Assembly (NCBI GenBank): GCA_014302835.1
Contig: CP060294.1
Span: forward strand, 682,001-746,000
Length of the DNA: 64,000 nt
Direction of reading: 5' to 3'
From: Pedobacter sp. PAMC26386
Lineage (GTDB): Bacteria; Bacteroidota; Bacteroidia; Sphingobacteriales; Sphingobacteriaceae
Shown: positions 25,667 to 34,369 of the stretch, in pieces
How the letters are laid out: each line of letters begins with the position of its first letter
Position numbering within the stretch: position 1 is the first letter of the stretch
Position numbers and translations under genes: made by a program
The notes under the pieces: model-generated
The model's database searches: none
What the model was told of the DNA's origin: nothing
The model's input: only the letters and a program-made list of their open reading frames with translations

Positions 25667-26014
25667 TCATTTATTGGAAATCTTTAATCTAAAAGTAGTT
25701 GTATCTACTGCTACAGCATTCATTTGTTTATTCAGTTCCTTAACGGCTTTTCTGAAAAGCGCTTCGTCCATTCCAGTACCAGTTCGTGCAGCGAGATATA
25801 ATTTAAATGTTTTGGGTCTCAATTTAGCATTGGCAAGCATCATATTCATTCCTGGAAACGTATGTGATATATCTTTTGCGAGTGATCCAGAATGATGTAT
25901 TCCAATGCCGGTGCTTACGTCAAATACTTCAAAAGTTTTTGCTTTTGTCTGGTTTTGGGTCTTTGGTTGCTCAATTGGAGCATGTATTGTCGTATCGCAA
26001 GCCCTGAAATATAA
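25667..26014 (-). pseudogene. Open frame following the stop of the 26995-26015 gene; possible lipoprotein relic
   Basis: Directly after the TAG of the upstream membrane protein, the same frame stays open for ~115 codons. It starts LYFRACDTTIHAPIEQ and continues TFEVFDVSTGIGIHHSGSLA, then MNMMLANAKLRPKTFKLYLA, ending LKISNK. The first ATG is internal (25849). Either the upstream gene once read through, or a lipoprotein gene has lost its start (FRAC resembles a lipobox). I do not recognise the protein. Confidence 0.35.
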
Positions 26015-26995
26015 CTAGGTCTTAGTGGTGTCACCGTTATTAAGTATACTTTTTGTTAGCTTACTGAAATTATCTCCCTTGCCGATTACATATAAGTCCA
26101 GATTAACTGAGTCTGGATGGGCAATGAACTTTTCCAAATTGGTACTGGCGTTCGTATATTTAAATGCACTGATACCTGTTGGATTAGTCATGTCCAGATC
26201 TGGCAGCAGTGTCAGCTTCACTGTGGTGTCATTGCTGTAAAGAAAAAGGGGACCTGATCTTTGAACTAGTTTTTTTAAAACCAGTTTTGCTTGTGAGGAT
26301 CTTCTCTCAAATATTTCTTCTGAATTTTTGGCTGCTTCCTTATCGAAAGGATTTTTTTGTTTAAACCAAACCGGACCATAAACACGTACAAGTGACGCTA
26401 TTGCTAGTATCAAACCTACAGGTATGGCCCATGGTTTGATATTGTTTTTCTTTTGAGCAATATCAAACTGTTCAGTCAAAGAGAGGCTATCCGGATCTTC
26501 AAATGAAGTATTGGATTCCGGATATGTTTTTTTTGTTAATTGAGTAAGGGTAGGTTTAGATAAGGAGTCTTGTTCCCTCTTTTTAAGTTGTTGTTGTAGT
26601 GCTATAGTAAAATGTGAATAGGTTAATTGATCCTTTTTACTTTGCATCTTATAATTGGTGGACCAGGTTACCTTTCGGCCATCGCGTAACTTTAGCCGTA
26701 TAGCCGGAGCATACATGGCTGGTGAGGAAATCTGTAAAATATCGTCATAAAATATCTTTCCAAAATAGTTGGAATCAAGATAAGTGTCTGTGATAGTGAT
26801 AGTATCACGGGTACTCATTTTGATGAACATCATTACAATAGCTAAAATCATTGGGGCGAATAAAATGAACATAAATATCCATACGTTTACATTCGGTCCC
26901 AATAAAAATATAAAGGGAAAACCCAAAGGAAGCAACAACATGTAGCGAATACCTTTGATATTCTGAAATTTAAATGCATAGACCCCCTCTTCCAT
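26015..26995 (-). CDS. Unknown membrane protein with PH-like N-terminal region
   Basis: 326 residues. Two TM helices near the start (~18-60: YMLLLPLGFPFIFLLG and VWIFMFILFAPMILAIVMMF) are followed by a bPH/YdbT-like segment (TITITDTYLDSNYFGKIFYD, DILQISSPAMYAPAIRLKLR). A polar linker and a third TM (~190-207, AIPVGLILAIASLVRVYG) precede a soluble C-terminal domain of ~120 residues. The topology suggests a membrane-anchored protein with both ends folded. I do not recognise a named family, and the in-frame open sequence after its stop is odd. Confidence 0.6.
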   Translation of the reverse strand: MEEGVYAFKFQNIKGIRYMLLLPLGFPFIFLLGPNVNVWIFMFILFAPMILAIVMMFIKMSTRDTITITDTYLDSNYFGKIFYDDILQISSPAMYAPAIRLKLRDGRKVTWSTNYKMQSKKDQLTYSHFTIALQQQLKKREQDSLSKPTLTQLTKKTYPESNTSFEDPDSLSLTEQFDIAQKKNNIKPWAIPVGLILAIASLVRVYGPVWFKQKNPFDKEAAKNSEEIFERRSSQAKLVLKKLVQRSGPLFLYSNDTTVKLTLLPDLDMTNPTGISAFKYTNASTNLEKFIAHPDSVNLDLYVIGKGDNFSKLTKSILNNGDTTKT

Positions 26996-27145
26996 TTTTT
27001 TGTTTTTTTCTGATATTCCTTTCTCAATTTTAATGCCAGCAAGAATAATATGAATTCCAACGGATTTGCTGTGCTTTAAATAAATACAAGCTCAAAACAA
27101 ACATTTTATAATTCTTAGTTTTCATTACATCTGTCTTTTTATAAC

Positions 27146-27153
27146 TATTTTTG
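27146..27153 (+). promoter_or_regulatory. TATTTTTG, candidate -7 promoter element
   Basis: Matches TANNTTTG and lies 15 nt before the start codon of the NtrC-type regulator gene. The -33 box is not clear, so this is a candidate only. Confidence 0.4.
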
Positions 27154-27168
27154 TTGAAAATTTTAACC

Positions 27169-28500
27169 ATGCAGCAAAGTGTTCTGATTATTGATGACGA
27201 GAAAAAGATATGTAGTCTTTTAGCGAGAATTATAGAATTGGAGGGGTTTACTGTGTTTCAGGCTAATACTGGAAAAGAGGGGCTTAAGGTGCTTGCAAAC
27301 CAGGAAGTTCATGTCGTGATTAGCGACGTGAAACTACCGGATATTAATGGGGTAGAGCTGGTTAAACAAATCAAAGAAATAAAACCTTATGCAGAAGTCA
27401 TCAATCTGACTGCTTTTGGAACGATCCAGGATGGTGTAAAAGCAATGCGGAACGGGGCATTTGATTATATCACTAAAGGAGATGATAATGATAAGATTAT
27501 CCCGTTGGTCTATAAGGCTATGGATAAAGCAAAACTGCAATACCGGGTTTTTGAACTGGAATCTAAAATACAAAAACAATATGATTTCACTTCGATATTA
27601 GGTCAGTCCAAACCAATTTTAGAGGCGATAGATCTTGCCAGAAAAGTTTCGCCTACAGATACAACAGTTTTATTATTAGGTGAAACAGGAACGGGGAAAG
27701 AGGTTTTTGCACAGGCTATCCACTATGAAAGTCAGCGGAAAGCTAAACCTTTTGTTGCTTTAAATTGCAGTGGTTTCAATCCTGATCTTTTGGAGAGTGA
27801 GTTGTTTGGATATAAACAGGGTGCTTTTACGGGAGCTCAGAAAGATAAAAAGGGGTTGCTGCAAGAGGCGAATGAAGGAACCCTCTTTCTTGATGAAATT
27901 GGTGAAATGAATCTCGATCTACAGGCTAAACTTTTACGAGTACTGGAAAACCAGACTTTTATCAAGGTAGGGGATACACAAACGACAAAGGTGAATGTCC
28001 GTATTATTGCTGCAACGAACAGAGATTTGAAAACAGAAGCTGATGAAGGTCGTTTCAGACTGGATTTATTTTATAGATTATCTGTTTTTTCTATAGAACT
28101 TCCTTCTTTAAATGAAAGAAAAGGAGATGTGCTTTTGATCGCTAAGTTTTATCTGAAACAGTTTGCGGCCAAAGTCAATAAACCGGATTTTACAATGGAT
28201 GAACAGTTTAGTGCAAACTTGCTGAGCCACGTTTGGAAAGGGAATATCAGAGAATTGAAAAATGTTATTGAAAGAGTTGTGATCTTGTCTGATGGTCAGG
28301 TTCTCCATGCAAATTTACTTCCTTACGAGTTTCATCATGGAACAGTAGAAGGAGAAGGGATGAAAATGGAGACGGTAGAAAAAATGCATATTATTAAAGT
28401 ATTAAAGTATACTGGTAATAACAAAACTGAAACTTCCCGCTTACTTGGCATAGGATTAACGACGCTTTATCGTAAACTGGAAGAATACCATATCTCCTGA
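27169..28500 (+). CDS. Sigma-54-dependent response regulator (NtrC family)
   Basis: 443 residues in three domains. The receiver (1-~120) has phospho-acceptor Asp53 in VISDVKLPDING and Lys in YITKGDD. The AAA+ domain (~140-370) has Walker A GETGTGKE, the sigma-54 contact loop GAFTGA, Walker B TLFLDEIGEM and arginine-finger region FRLDLFYRLSVF. The C-terminal Fis-type helix-turn-helix ends TETSRLLGIGLTTLYRKLEE. ATG 27169 is preferred over TTG 27151 because the receiver begins MQQSVLIIDDEK. No kinase gene is adjacent, so its partner is elsewhere. Downstream genes are small and unlinked in function. Confidence 0.94.
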   Translation: MQQSVLIIDDEKKICSLLARIIELEGFTVFQANTGKEGLKVLANQEVHVVISDVKLPDINGVELVKQIKEIKPYAEVINLTAFGTIQDGVKAMRNGAFDYITKGDDNDKIIPLVYKAMDKAKLQYRVFELESKIQKQYDFTSILGQSKPILEAIDLARKVSPTDTTVLLLGETGTGKEVFAQAIHYESQRKAKPFVALNCSGFNPDLLESELFGYKQGAFTGAQKDKKGLLQEANEGTLFLDEIGEMNLDLQAKLLRVLENQTFIKVGDTQTTKVNVRIIAATNRDLKTEADEGRFRLDLFYRLSVFSIELPSLNERKGDVLLIAKFYLKQFAAKVNKPDFTMDEQFSANLLSHVWKGNIRELKNVIERVVILSDGQVLHANLLPYEFHHGTVEGEGMKMETVEKMHIIKVLKYTGNNKTETSRLLGIGLTTLYRKLEEYHIS

Positions 28501-28517
28501 TCAGCCGTTTTAATAGG

Positions 28518-28808
28518 ATGATACTTGAACATGCCATATTAAATATTTTACCAGGTAAGACGGCTGAATTCGAACTCGCATTTAAAGAAGCACAACAGAT
28601 CATTTCCAGAATGCAGGGTTATGTTAGCCATGAACTTCAACGGTGTATAGAAAATCAGGATCAATATCTTTTATTGATATACTGGCAAACGCTGGAGGAT
28701 CATACTATTGGATTCAGAACATCTGTTGACTATTTAAAATGGAAAGCATTACTTCATCATTTTTATGATCCTTTTCCTAAAGTGGAGCATTATGCAAAGA
28801 TATTTTAA
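28518..28808 (+). CDS. Antibiotic biosynthesis monooxygenase (ABM) domain protein
   Basis: 96 residues forming one ABM ferredoxin-like domain. MILEHAILNILPGKTAEFEL starts the first strand, QGYVSHELQRCIENQDQYLL carries the conserved H-E, and LIYWQTLEDHTIGFRTS the W-x-x-x-E/D-x-H-x-x-F-R block. ABM proteins include cofactor-free monooxygenases and many with unknown substrate. It is 17 nt after the NtrC-type regulator and may be co-transcribed. Confidence 0.88.
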   Translation: MILEHAILNILPGKTAEFELAFKEAQQIISRMQGYVSHELQRCIENQDQYLLLIYWQTLEDHTIGFRTSVDYLKWKALLHHFYDPFPKVEHYAKIF

Positions 28809-28867
28809 AAGCTAATTGAGATTTATATATGCTCATTTTGTTATTTTAGCTTATCAAACAATTATCC

Positions 28868-29410
28868 ATGGAAATCACCAACAAAGAAGAACACGCTTAT
28901 CCAATCGGACGTTTTGTCCCAGCTGAGACTTATACGCCACAATCGCTGAATTCCTGGATAGGTTCTATCAGATCTATACCACTATTACTTGATTATTGCA
29001 TTGAAAATCTGGATGAAGCGCAATTGAATGTTCCATATAGAGAGGGGGGGTGGAATATTATACAGGTTATCCATCATGTTGCTGATAGCCACATGAATGC
29101 TTATATCAGGTTGAAATTAACACTGACAGAAGACCGTCCGACAATTAAATCTTATGAAGAGCAATTATGGGCGGAGCTTCCTGATGTAACGGATGTACCT
29201 TTAAATGTTTCAATTACACTGATCCATGCTTTACATCGCCGCTGGACTTCTATGTTAATGCAAATGAATGATGAAGACTGGACCCGCGAATATTATCATC
29301 CAGTCAGTGAAACCTATGTTGCCTTATGGCAAATGACCAATTTGTACAGCTGGCACGGTAAACACCATGCTGAACAGATTCTATCATTGCGTCAGAGAAT
29401 GAACTGGTAA
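28868..29410 (+). CDS. DinB/YfiT-type putative metal-dependent hydrolase
   Basis: 180 residues, four-helix DinB fold of the YfiT (BstA-like) subfamily. The N-terminal YPIGRFVPAETYTPQSLNSW is typical. Metal-ligand histidines appear in IIQVIHHVADSHMNAYIRLK and SWHGKHHAEQILSL, and the linking segment RPTIKSYEEQLWAELPDV is the YfiT signature. Family members bind zinc or nickel, and some act as thiol transferases; the substrate here is unknown. Convergent with the antiporter operon. Confidence 0.9.
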   Translation: MEITNKEEHAYPIGRFVPAETYTPQSLNSWIGSIRSIPLLLDYCIENLDEAQLNVPYREGGWNIIQVIHHVADSHMNAYIRLKLTLTEDRPTIKSYEEQLWAELPDVTDVPLNVSITLIHALHRRWTSMLMQMNDEDWTREYYHPVSETYVALWQMTNLYSWHGKHHAEQILSLRQRMNW

Positions 29411-29426
29411 CTAACATTTGAATAAA

Positions 29427-29448
29427 AATCCGCAGGTGTCTGCGGATT
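29427..29448 (-). terminator. Intrinsic terminator of the antiporter operon
   Basis: Stem AATCCGCA/TGCGGATT with a 6-nt loop, followed on the minus strand by TTTTTATT, directly at the stop codon of the Kef-type gene. Oriented for the minus-strand operon. Confidence 0.7.
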
Positions 29449-31468
29449 AAATCTGCGGATAAATTAAAAGCTTGGTTTGAGATTCAAAAAGATGTTCAAG
29501 TTTACGTTGGGTATAAGTCAGTGAAAGGAGATATGTAGTTTCCAGTTTCCTGTCTAATACCACAATCATAAAATCATCTGGCATTATTCTTGCCTTCAGG
29601 ATTCTCCAGTCTTTCCAGATTTCAGTTGCTTCAAATTTAAAAGTAACACTGGCTTTCAGCGTTTTTAACGCATGTTCGATATGAGCCCGTGTAGATGCAT
29701 CACAAAAACAGTTTACCGAAAGACTCAGTTCTGTACTTAGTTTACAAACTTTTGCCAGCCATACTTTCATGTCCTTTTCCATTAAATAAGCCGGTGGGCA
29801 AACTAATTGGATACTAGTATGAACTGTAATCGGTTTATTGAGATGCAGGATAAACAAGTTGGCTGGAGATTTTTCAATCAACGCAGCAGATTTATCTCCT
29901 AAAAACTTATCAAAAACTGTTGCTTTCCTGGGCCATCCGGTAATGATAATATTAGAAGATTTTTCTTTTGCAATCCGAAGTACACCACTCGAAACGTTGT
30001 GATCCAGTGTGGCGATCACCTTAACCAAGGTGTCATTTCCAGAAGCATATTTTACGGAGTCATTTAACTTTTTACGTGCGATTAGTAAATTGGCTTGCGC
30101 ATTATCACTGTCTGGTACAACAGAAAGCAGACTTATCGGCTGTTTTGAGTCTTTATCTTTAAACAATACGGCCAGATCCAACATGGTCTCCATATTATTG
30201 AAATCTGCAATTGGAATGAGGATGTTTTCCTGGTTCTGGGCAACTTCAGGTCCAGTCAGTTCTTCTTCAGAGACAATGTTCCGGCTCGCTTTCTCGGTCG
30301 CAAAAGAAGCAAATACGCAGGTAATCAGAATCAGGATAATTGTTCCGTTCAAGATATTGTCATCAATAATTTTTGCCTGATAACCGACTAATATAATTGC
30401 CAGGGTAGCCGCCGCATGAGCACTGCTCAATCCGAAAATCAGTAATCTTTGGTTTTTCGAGTATTTAAAAATCCACTGTGTTAAAGTTGCTGAAAAGTAT
30501 TTACCTAAAATAGCGACAAGCGTTAATGCACCTGCAACAATCAATGCCTCGGGTCCTCTGAAGAGAACTCGAAAATCTACGAGCATACCCACACTGATCA
30601 GAAAAAAAGGGATGAACAAGGCGTTCCCAACAAATTCAATTCTGTTCATTAGAATGGAAGAATGCGGTATCAGCCTGTTTAAAGCTAAACCGGCAACGAA
30701 TGCCCCGATAATAGGCTCAATACCTGCTAGCTGTGCTAAGAAAGCGGAGAAGAAAACAACAGATAAGACGAAAATATAATGGGAAGTTTTCTCACTTTCC
30801 AGTTTGGTGAAAAACCATTTGGCAATTCTGGGAATGACAAAGAATACTGTTGCTGTAAAAATGGTGAGAGAAATGGCCAGTCGTATCCAGAATGAACTGT
30901 TCAATTCACCTTGGACAGAACCCATAATCACTGCTAAGATAATCAGTACGGCAGTATCAGTCAGAATTGTACCTCCGACAGTTACAGCTACCGCTTCATT
31001 TTTGGCAATCCCAAATTTATTGACAATAGGATAGGCCACTAAGGTATGTGTAGCAAACATACTTGCTGTCAGAATTGAGGTAAGCAAAGAGTAGTGCAAC
31101 AAGTAATAGCAGACTGGAAAACCGATCATTATCGGCACTGCAAAGGTTAGAAAACCAAAGACAAAACTCTTATGTTTCTTTTTCTTGAACTCTGCCAAAT
31201 CTAACTCAATACCCGCGATAAACATGATATATAGTAAACCGATAGTTGCGAAAAGCTCTATAGCAGAATTCTTTTGAAGAATGTTGAAGCCATTTGGGCC
31301 TACGAAAATACCCGCAATAATAAACCCTACAATCCCAGGTATTTTTATTTTTCCCAGTAAAATCGGTGCAATAAGGATGATAAACAGTAATAAAGAAAAG
31401 ATTAGTACTGGGTTGGTAAAAGGAAGATGGAACTGCTTGGTAATATGGTCAAATATGTTTGTGTGCAT
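29447..31468 (-). CDS. CPA2-family cation:proton antiporter (Kef-type) with C-terminal USP-like domains
   Basis: 673 residues. Residues ~15-385 are a 12-13 TM Na+/H+ exchanger domain of the KefB/CPA2 type: GIVGFIIAGIFVGPNGFNIL, LYIMFIAGIELDLAEFKKKK, the loop ASMFATHTLVAYPIV in place of the usual T-D-P, and AFVAGLALNRLIP. Residues ~405-673 are cytoplasmic and contain two universal-stress-protein-like halves (ILIPIADFNN, SSNIIITGWPRK) instead of a TrkA-N domain. Probable K+ or Na+/H+ exchange at the inner membrane. It is 10 nt downstream of the CPA1 antiporter gene. Confidence 0.9.
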   Translation of the reverse strand: MHTNIFDHITKQFHLPFTNPVLIFSLLLFIILIAPILLGKIKIPGIVGFIIAGIFVGPNGFNILQKNSAIELFATIGLLYIMFIAGIELDLAEFKKKKHKSFVFGFLTFAVPIMIGFPVCYYLLHYSLLTSILTASMFATHTLVAYPIVNKFGIAKNEAVAVTVGGTILTDTAVLIILAVIMGSVQGELNSSFWIRLAISLTIFTATVFFVIPRIAKWFFTKLESEKTSHYIFVLSVVFFSAFLAQLAGIEPIIGAFVAGLALNRLIPHSSILMNRIEFVGNALFIPFFLISVGMLVDFRVLFRGPEALIVAGALTLVAILGKYFSATLTQWIFKYSKNQRLLIFGLSSAHAAATLAIILVGYQAKIIDDNILNGTIILILITCVFASFATEKASRNIVSEEELTGPEVAQNQENILIPIADFNNMETMLDLAVLFKDKDSKQPISLLSVVPDSDNAQANLLIARKKLNDSVKYASGNDTLVKVIATLDHNVSSGVLRIAKEKSSNIIITGWPRKATVFDKFLGDKSAALIEKSPANLFILHLNKPITVHTSIQLVCPPAYLMEKDMKVWLAKVCKLSTELSLSVNCFCDASTRAHIEHALKTLKASVTFKFEATEIWKDWRILKARIMPDDFMIVVLDRKLETTYLLSLTYTQRKLEHLFESQTKLLIYPQI

Positions 31469-31478
31469 GTATTCAATT

Positions 31479-32717
31479 TTATTTTACCAATTTGTTAACT
31501 ACCTTATTTAAGGTTAATCCCTGCACGACAATCGAAAATATCACAATGATGTAACTGGCAGAAACAATAAGAGGCTTATATGGCGATGCTGGTAAAGATA
31601 AGGCTAGTGCAACAGAAATACCTCCTCTTAAACCTGCCCAGATCAGAATCCCTAACCGGTTATAGTCAGTTTTTAATGATCTTTTCATGAGTATAGTTGG
31701 TGCCGCAATACTTAGTCCTCTGGCAATCAGTACGAAAAATACGGAGAGTAAACTAATCAGCCAATAATTCTTAAAGAAAGGAATAATCACAATCTGCAAA
31801 CCGATCATGACAAACAGAATCGTATTAAGCAGATCATCAATTAGCCCCCAAATCTTATCCAGGATATCTTTAAGGTGTGCTGAGTTGGTGTTTTCGCCTA
31901 ATTTCATATTACTCAGCATTAATCCGGCGGTTACAGCTGCCAGTGGAATAGATACATGAAGTAAACCGCCCGCTACAGAAATTCCCATGACCATAGCAAG
32001 TGTGATCATTAATATAGTTTGAAGTTCATCGACTTTTTTAACTAGCCTGGTACAGAAATAACCAGAGGCGACACCTAGTAAAATCCCACCAAAGACCTCT
32101 TGTGCAAAGAGGAATGACGAATGCGACCAGGAGAAAGCCATTCCTGTGTTTTCTGTAAGCTCCCGAAGGGTGACGAACAAGAGAATACCGACACCATCGT
32201 TAAACAAGGACTCACCACCAATTATGGTCTCGAGTGAAGGTGGGATTTTTGATTTCTTTAAAACTGATAAGACGGCAACCGGATCTGTAGGAGAGATTAA
32301 TGCACCAAAAAGAAAACAGTACATCAGCGGGATTTCTATATGCAGAAATGATGCCGTCCAGTAAAACAGGAATCCGAATATAGTTGTACTGCCAATCACA
32401 CCTACTGTACTTAAGACCAGTACCGGCCGTTTTTGTGCCTTCAACTTTTCAAAATCAAAATGTAGCGCACTGGCAAAAAGTAAAAAGGCCAGCATCACAT
32501 CTAACAGGGTTTTTGTGAAATCTATACTTGAAGTAAGCTCGGATATGAAATTATAAGCTGCAGGAAATGTTTTTCCGGTAATCAGAATGAGTACAGAAAG
32601 ACTAATGGCTATGACCATAATCCCGATGGTACCAGGCAATTTAATATAGCGGTGATTCAGGTAGGAAATGAGCGCGCTGATAGTTACCAAAATGGTAATC
32701 GTAGTAAAAGTATCCAT
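31479..32717 (-). CDS. CPA1-family Na+/H+ antiporter (NhaP-like)
   Basis: 412 residues, ~12 TM helices. Family motifs include LFGALISPTDPVAVLSVLKK (TDPVAV), GGESLFNDGVGILLF (FNDG with the ion-binding Asp) and ILIWAGLRGGISVALALSLP (LRGGIS). No cytoplasmic tail, so short for NhaP. First gene of a two-gene operon with the Kef-type antiporter, suggesting a joint role in monovalent cation and pH balance. Confidence 0.93.
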   Translation of the reverse strand: MDTFTTITILVTISALISYLNHRYIKLPGTIGIMVIAISLSVLILITGKTFPAAYNFISELTSSIDFTKTLLDVMLAFLLFASALHFDFEKLKAQKRPVLVLSTVGVIGSTTIFGFLFYWTASFLHIEIPLMYCFLFGALISPTDPVAVLSVLKKSKIPPSLETIIGGESLFNDGVGILLFVTLRELTENTGMAFSWSHSSFLFAQEVFGGILLGVASGYFCTRLVKKVDELQTILMITLAMVMGISVAGGLLHVSIPLAAVTAGLMLSNMKLGENTNSAHLKDILDKIWGLIDDLLNTILFVMIGLQIVIIPFFKNYWLISLLSVFFVLIARGLSIAAPTILMKRSLKTDYNRLGILIWAGLRGGISVALALSLPASPYKPLIVSASYIIVIFSIVVQGLTLNKVVNKLVK

Positions 32718-32912
32718 TAATTAAATTAGAGATTTCATTTCAATTTATAGTTTAAACAACAAAATAGGTTAAATTGTTCATTCTCGTTTGTAGATTATGT
32801 TTTAATAAACATTGAGGCAAATCTGTTGCAGAAATAAAAAAACAATTAATTTAGACAGAATGCTGGTTGGTTATTCAGTACAAAAACCGGAGTTCATTAC
32901 AAAATAAATCAG

Positions 32913-33809
32913 ATGCAATATTCAAAACTTGGAAAGTCTGACCTTGAAGTTAGCAGAATTGGATTCGGTTGTATGTCCTTGTCTGGAAATGCTTCTGAAA
33001 ATGAGCTAATCATTGAAAAAGCACTCGATCTTGGAATCAATTATTTTGATACGGCAGATCTTTACGAGCATGGTGAGAATGAAATTAAAATAGGCAAACT
33101 GTTAAAGTCAAAACGGGATCAGGTTATTATCGCCACTAAAGTTGGAAATCAGCATAGAAAAGACGGGAATGGTTGGGACTGGAATCCGGCAAAAGAATAC
33201 ATTTTGTCAGCCGCGGAAGAAAGTCTGAAAAGATTACAAACGGACTATATAGATCTTTATCAGCTACATGGAGGGACTATTGATGATCCTATGGACGAAA
33301 CGATTGAGGCCTTTGAGATCCTAAAACAACAGGGAAAAATCAGACATTACGGAATCTCATCTATTCGGCCAAATGTGATCAGGGAATATGTTCAGCGTTC
33401 TGGAATCGTTAGTGTAATGATGCAGTACAGCTTGTTAGACAGAAGGCCGGAAGAAGAATGCCTGGAATTGCTTAAAAAAAACGACATTGGCTTATTAGGA
33501 CGGGGAAGTATTGCGCAAGGATTATTAGCAGATAAACCAGCAGTACCTTATTTAAACTGGTCGGCGGTAGAAGTTGGGCATGCAGCAGAAATAGTCCGGT
33601 CTATAACTCACAGACACAATTCTTCTGCACAGACTGCGGTTCGTTTTGTTCTGCAAAACCAGGCCATAAATAGTGCAGTGATGGGGATACGGACGCTGGC
33701 GCAGTTAGAAGATATTGCTTTGGTAGCAGATTTTCCGCCGCTGAGCATACAGGAAATGGAGTTACTATTAAGAGTATCACCTGCACAATACTATACAGTT
33801 CATAAATAA
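32913..33809 (+). CDS. Aldo/keto reductase
   Basis: 298 residues, a TIM-barrel NADPH-dependent oxidoreductase. Catalytic tetrad residues are visible: Asp and Tyr in NYFDTADLYEHG, Lys in IIATKVGN, His in YIDLYQLHGG. Cofactor segments include GLLGRGSIAQGLLA and the C-terminal SAVMGIRTLAQLEDIA. The protein starts MQYSKLGKSDLEVSRIGFGC, as expected. The substrate is not predictable. Followed after 38 nt by a hypothetical gene. Confidence 0.93.
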   Translation: MQYSKLGKSDLEVSRIGFGCMSLSGNASENELIIEKALDLGINYFDTADLYEHGENEIKIGKLLKSKRDQVIIATKVGNQHRKDGNGWDWNPAKEYILSAAEESLKRLQTDYIDLYQLHGGTIDDPMDETIEAFEILKQQGKIRHYGISSIRPNVIREYVQRSGIVSVMMQYSLLDRRPEEECLELLKKNDIGLLGRGSIAQGLLADKPAVPYLNWSAVEVGHAAEIVRSITHRHNSSAQTAVRFVLQNQAINSAVMGIRTLAQLEDIALVADFPPLSIQEMELLLRVSPAQYYTVHK

Positions 33810-33847
33810 ATGTTACAGCAACTCATAGATAAATATCACAAGATAAA

Positions 33848-34357
33848 ATGAAATTATCATTCGGTACAGAAGTCAATCATCAGCCTAATTATTTTCTGGA
33901 AAAGATCTGGAAAGGTCTACTGCTCGGTCCGGGTGACTTGGAAGGAAGCTATCAGGATTACCAGCGTCGCCATCTGGAGAAATTTGGCAAATGCTGGGAT
34001 GGAGATACTTTTGGAGAATTCCTGGAAGCAAAAATCCATACGATCCGTAGAGATTTAGATAATGAATGGAGGGCAGGGATGGAAATTCAGTTGGTTATTA
34101 ACCTGAACTCGACCTATGAATTTCAATTTGCACCCTTGTTAAGGTGTCAATCTGTTCAAAGAATCCAGATTGACTATTCTAATTTAATTAATGATGACGG
34201 GCCTGCTGTTTTTGTAAATTATGAACTCATTGATAAAGAAACACTAGTGCGTCTTGCGATTAATGATGGCTTTGGAACAGTAGAAGACTTTTTCCATTAT
34301 TTCAACGAAGAATTTACTGGAAATCTAATCCACTGGACTCCTTTAAAATATGGTTAA
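33848..34357 (+). CDS. Hypothetical protein
   Basis: 169 residues, no signal peptide or TM helix, acidic and mixed alpha/beta in character. I do not recognise a family. The frame is clean, starts at a good ATG 38 nt after the aldo/keto reductase and ends just before a convergent ABC transporter gene. Segments such as IWKGLLLGPGDLEGSYQDYQ and RCQSVQRIQIDYSNLINDDG look well folded. Confidence 0.6.
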   Translation: MKLSFGTEVNHQPNYFLEKIWKGLLLGPGDLEGSYQDYQRRHLEKFGKCWDGDTFGEFLEAKIHTIRRDLDNEWRAGMEIQLVINLNSTYEFQFAPLLRCQSVQRIQIDYSNLINDDGPAVFVNYELIDKETLVRLAINDGFGTVEDFFHYFNEEFTGNLIHWTPLKYG

Positions 34358-34369
34358 CGTAAACTGTGT

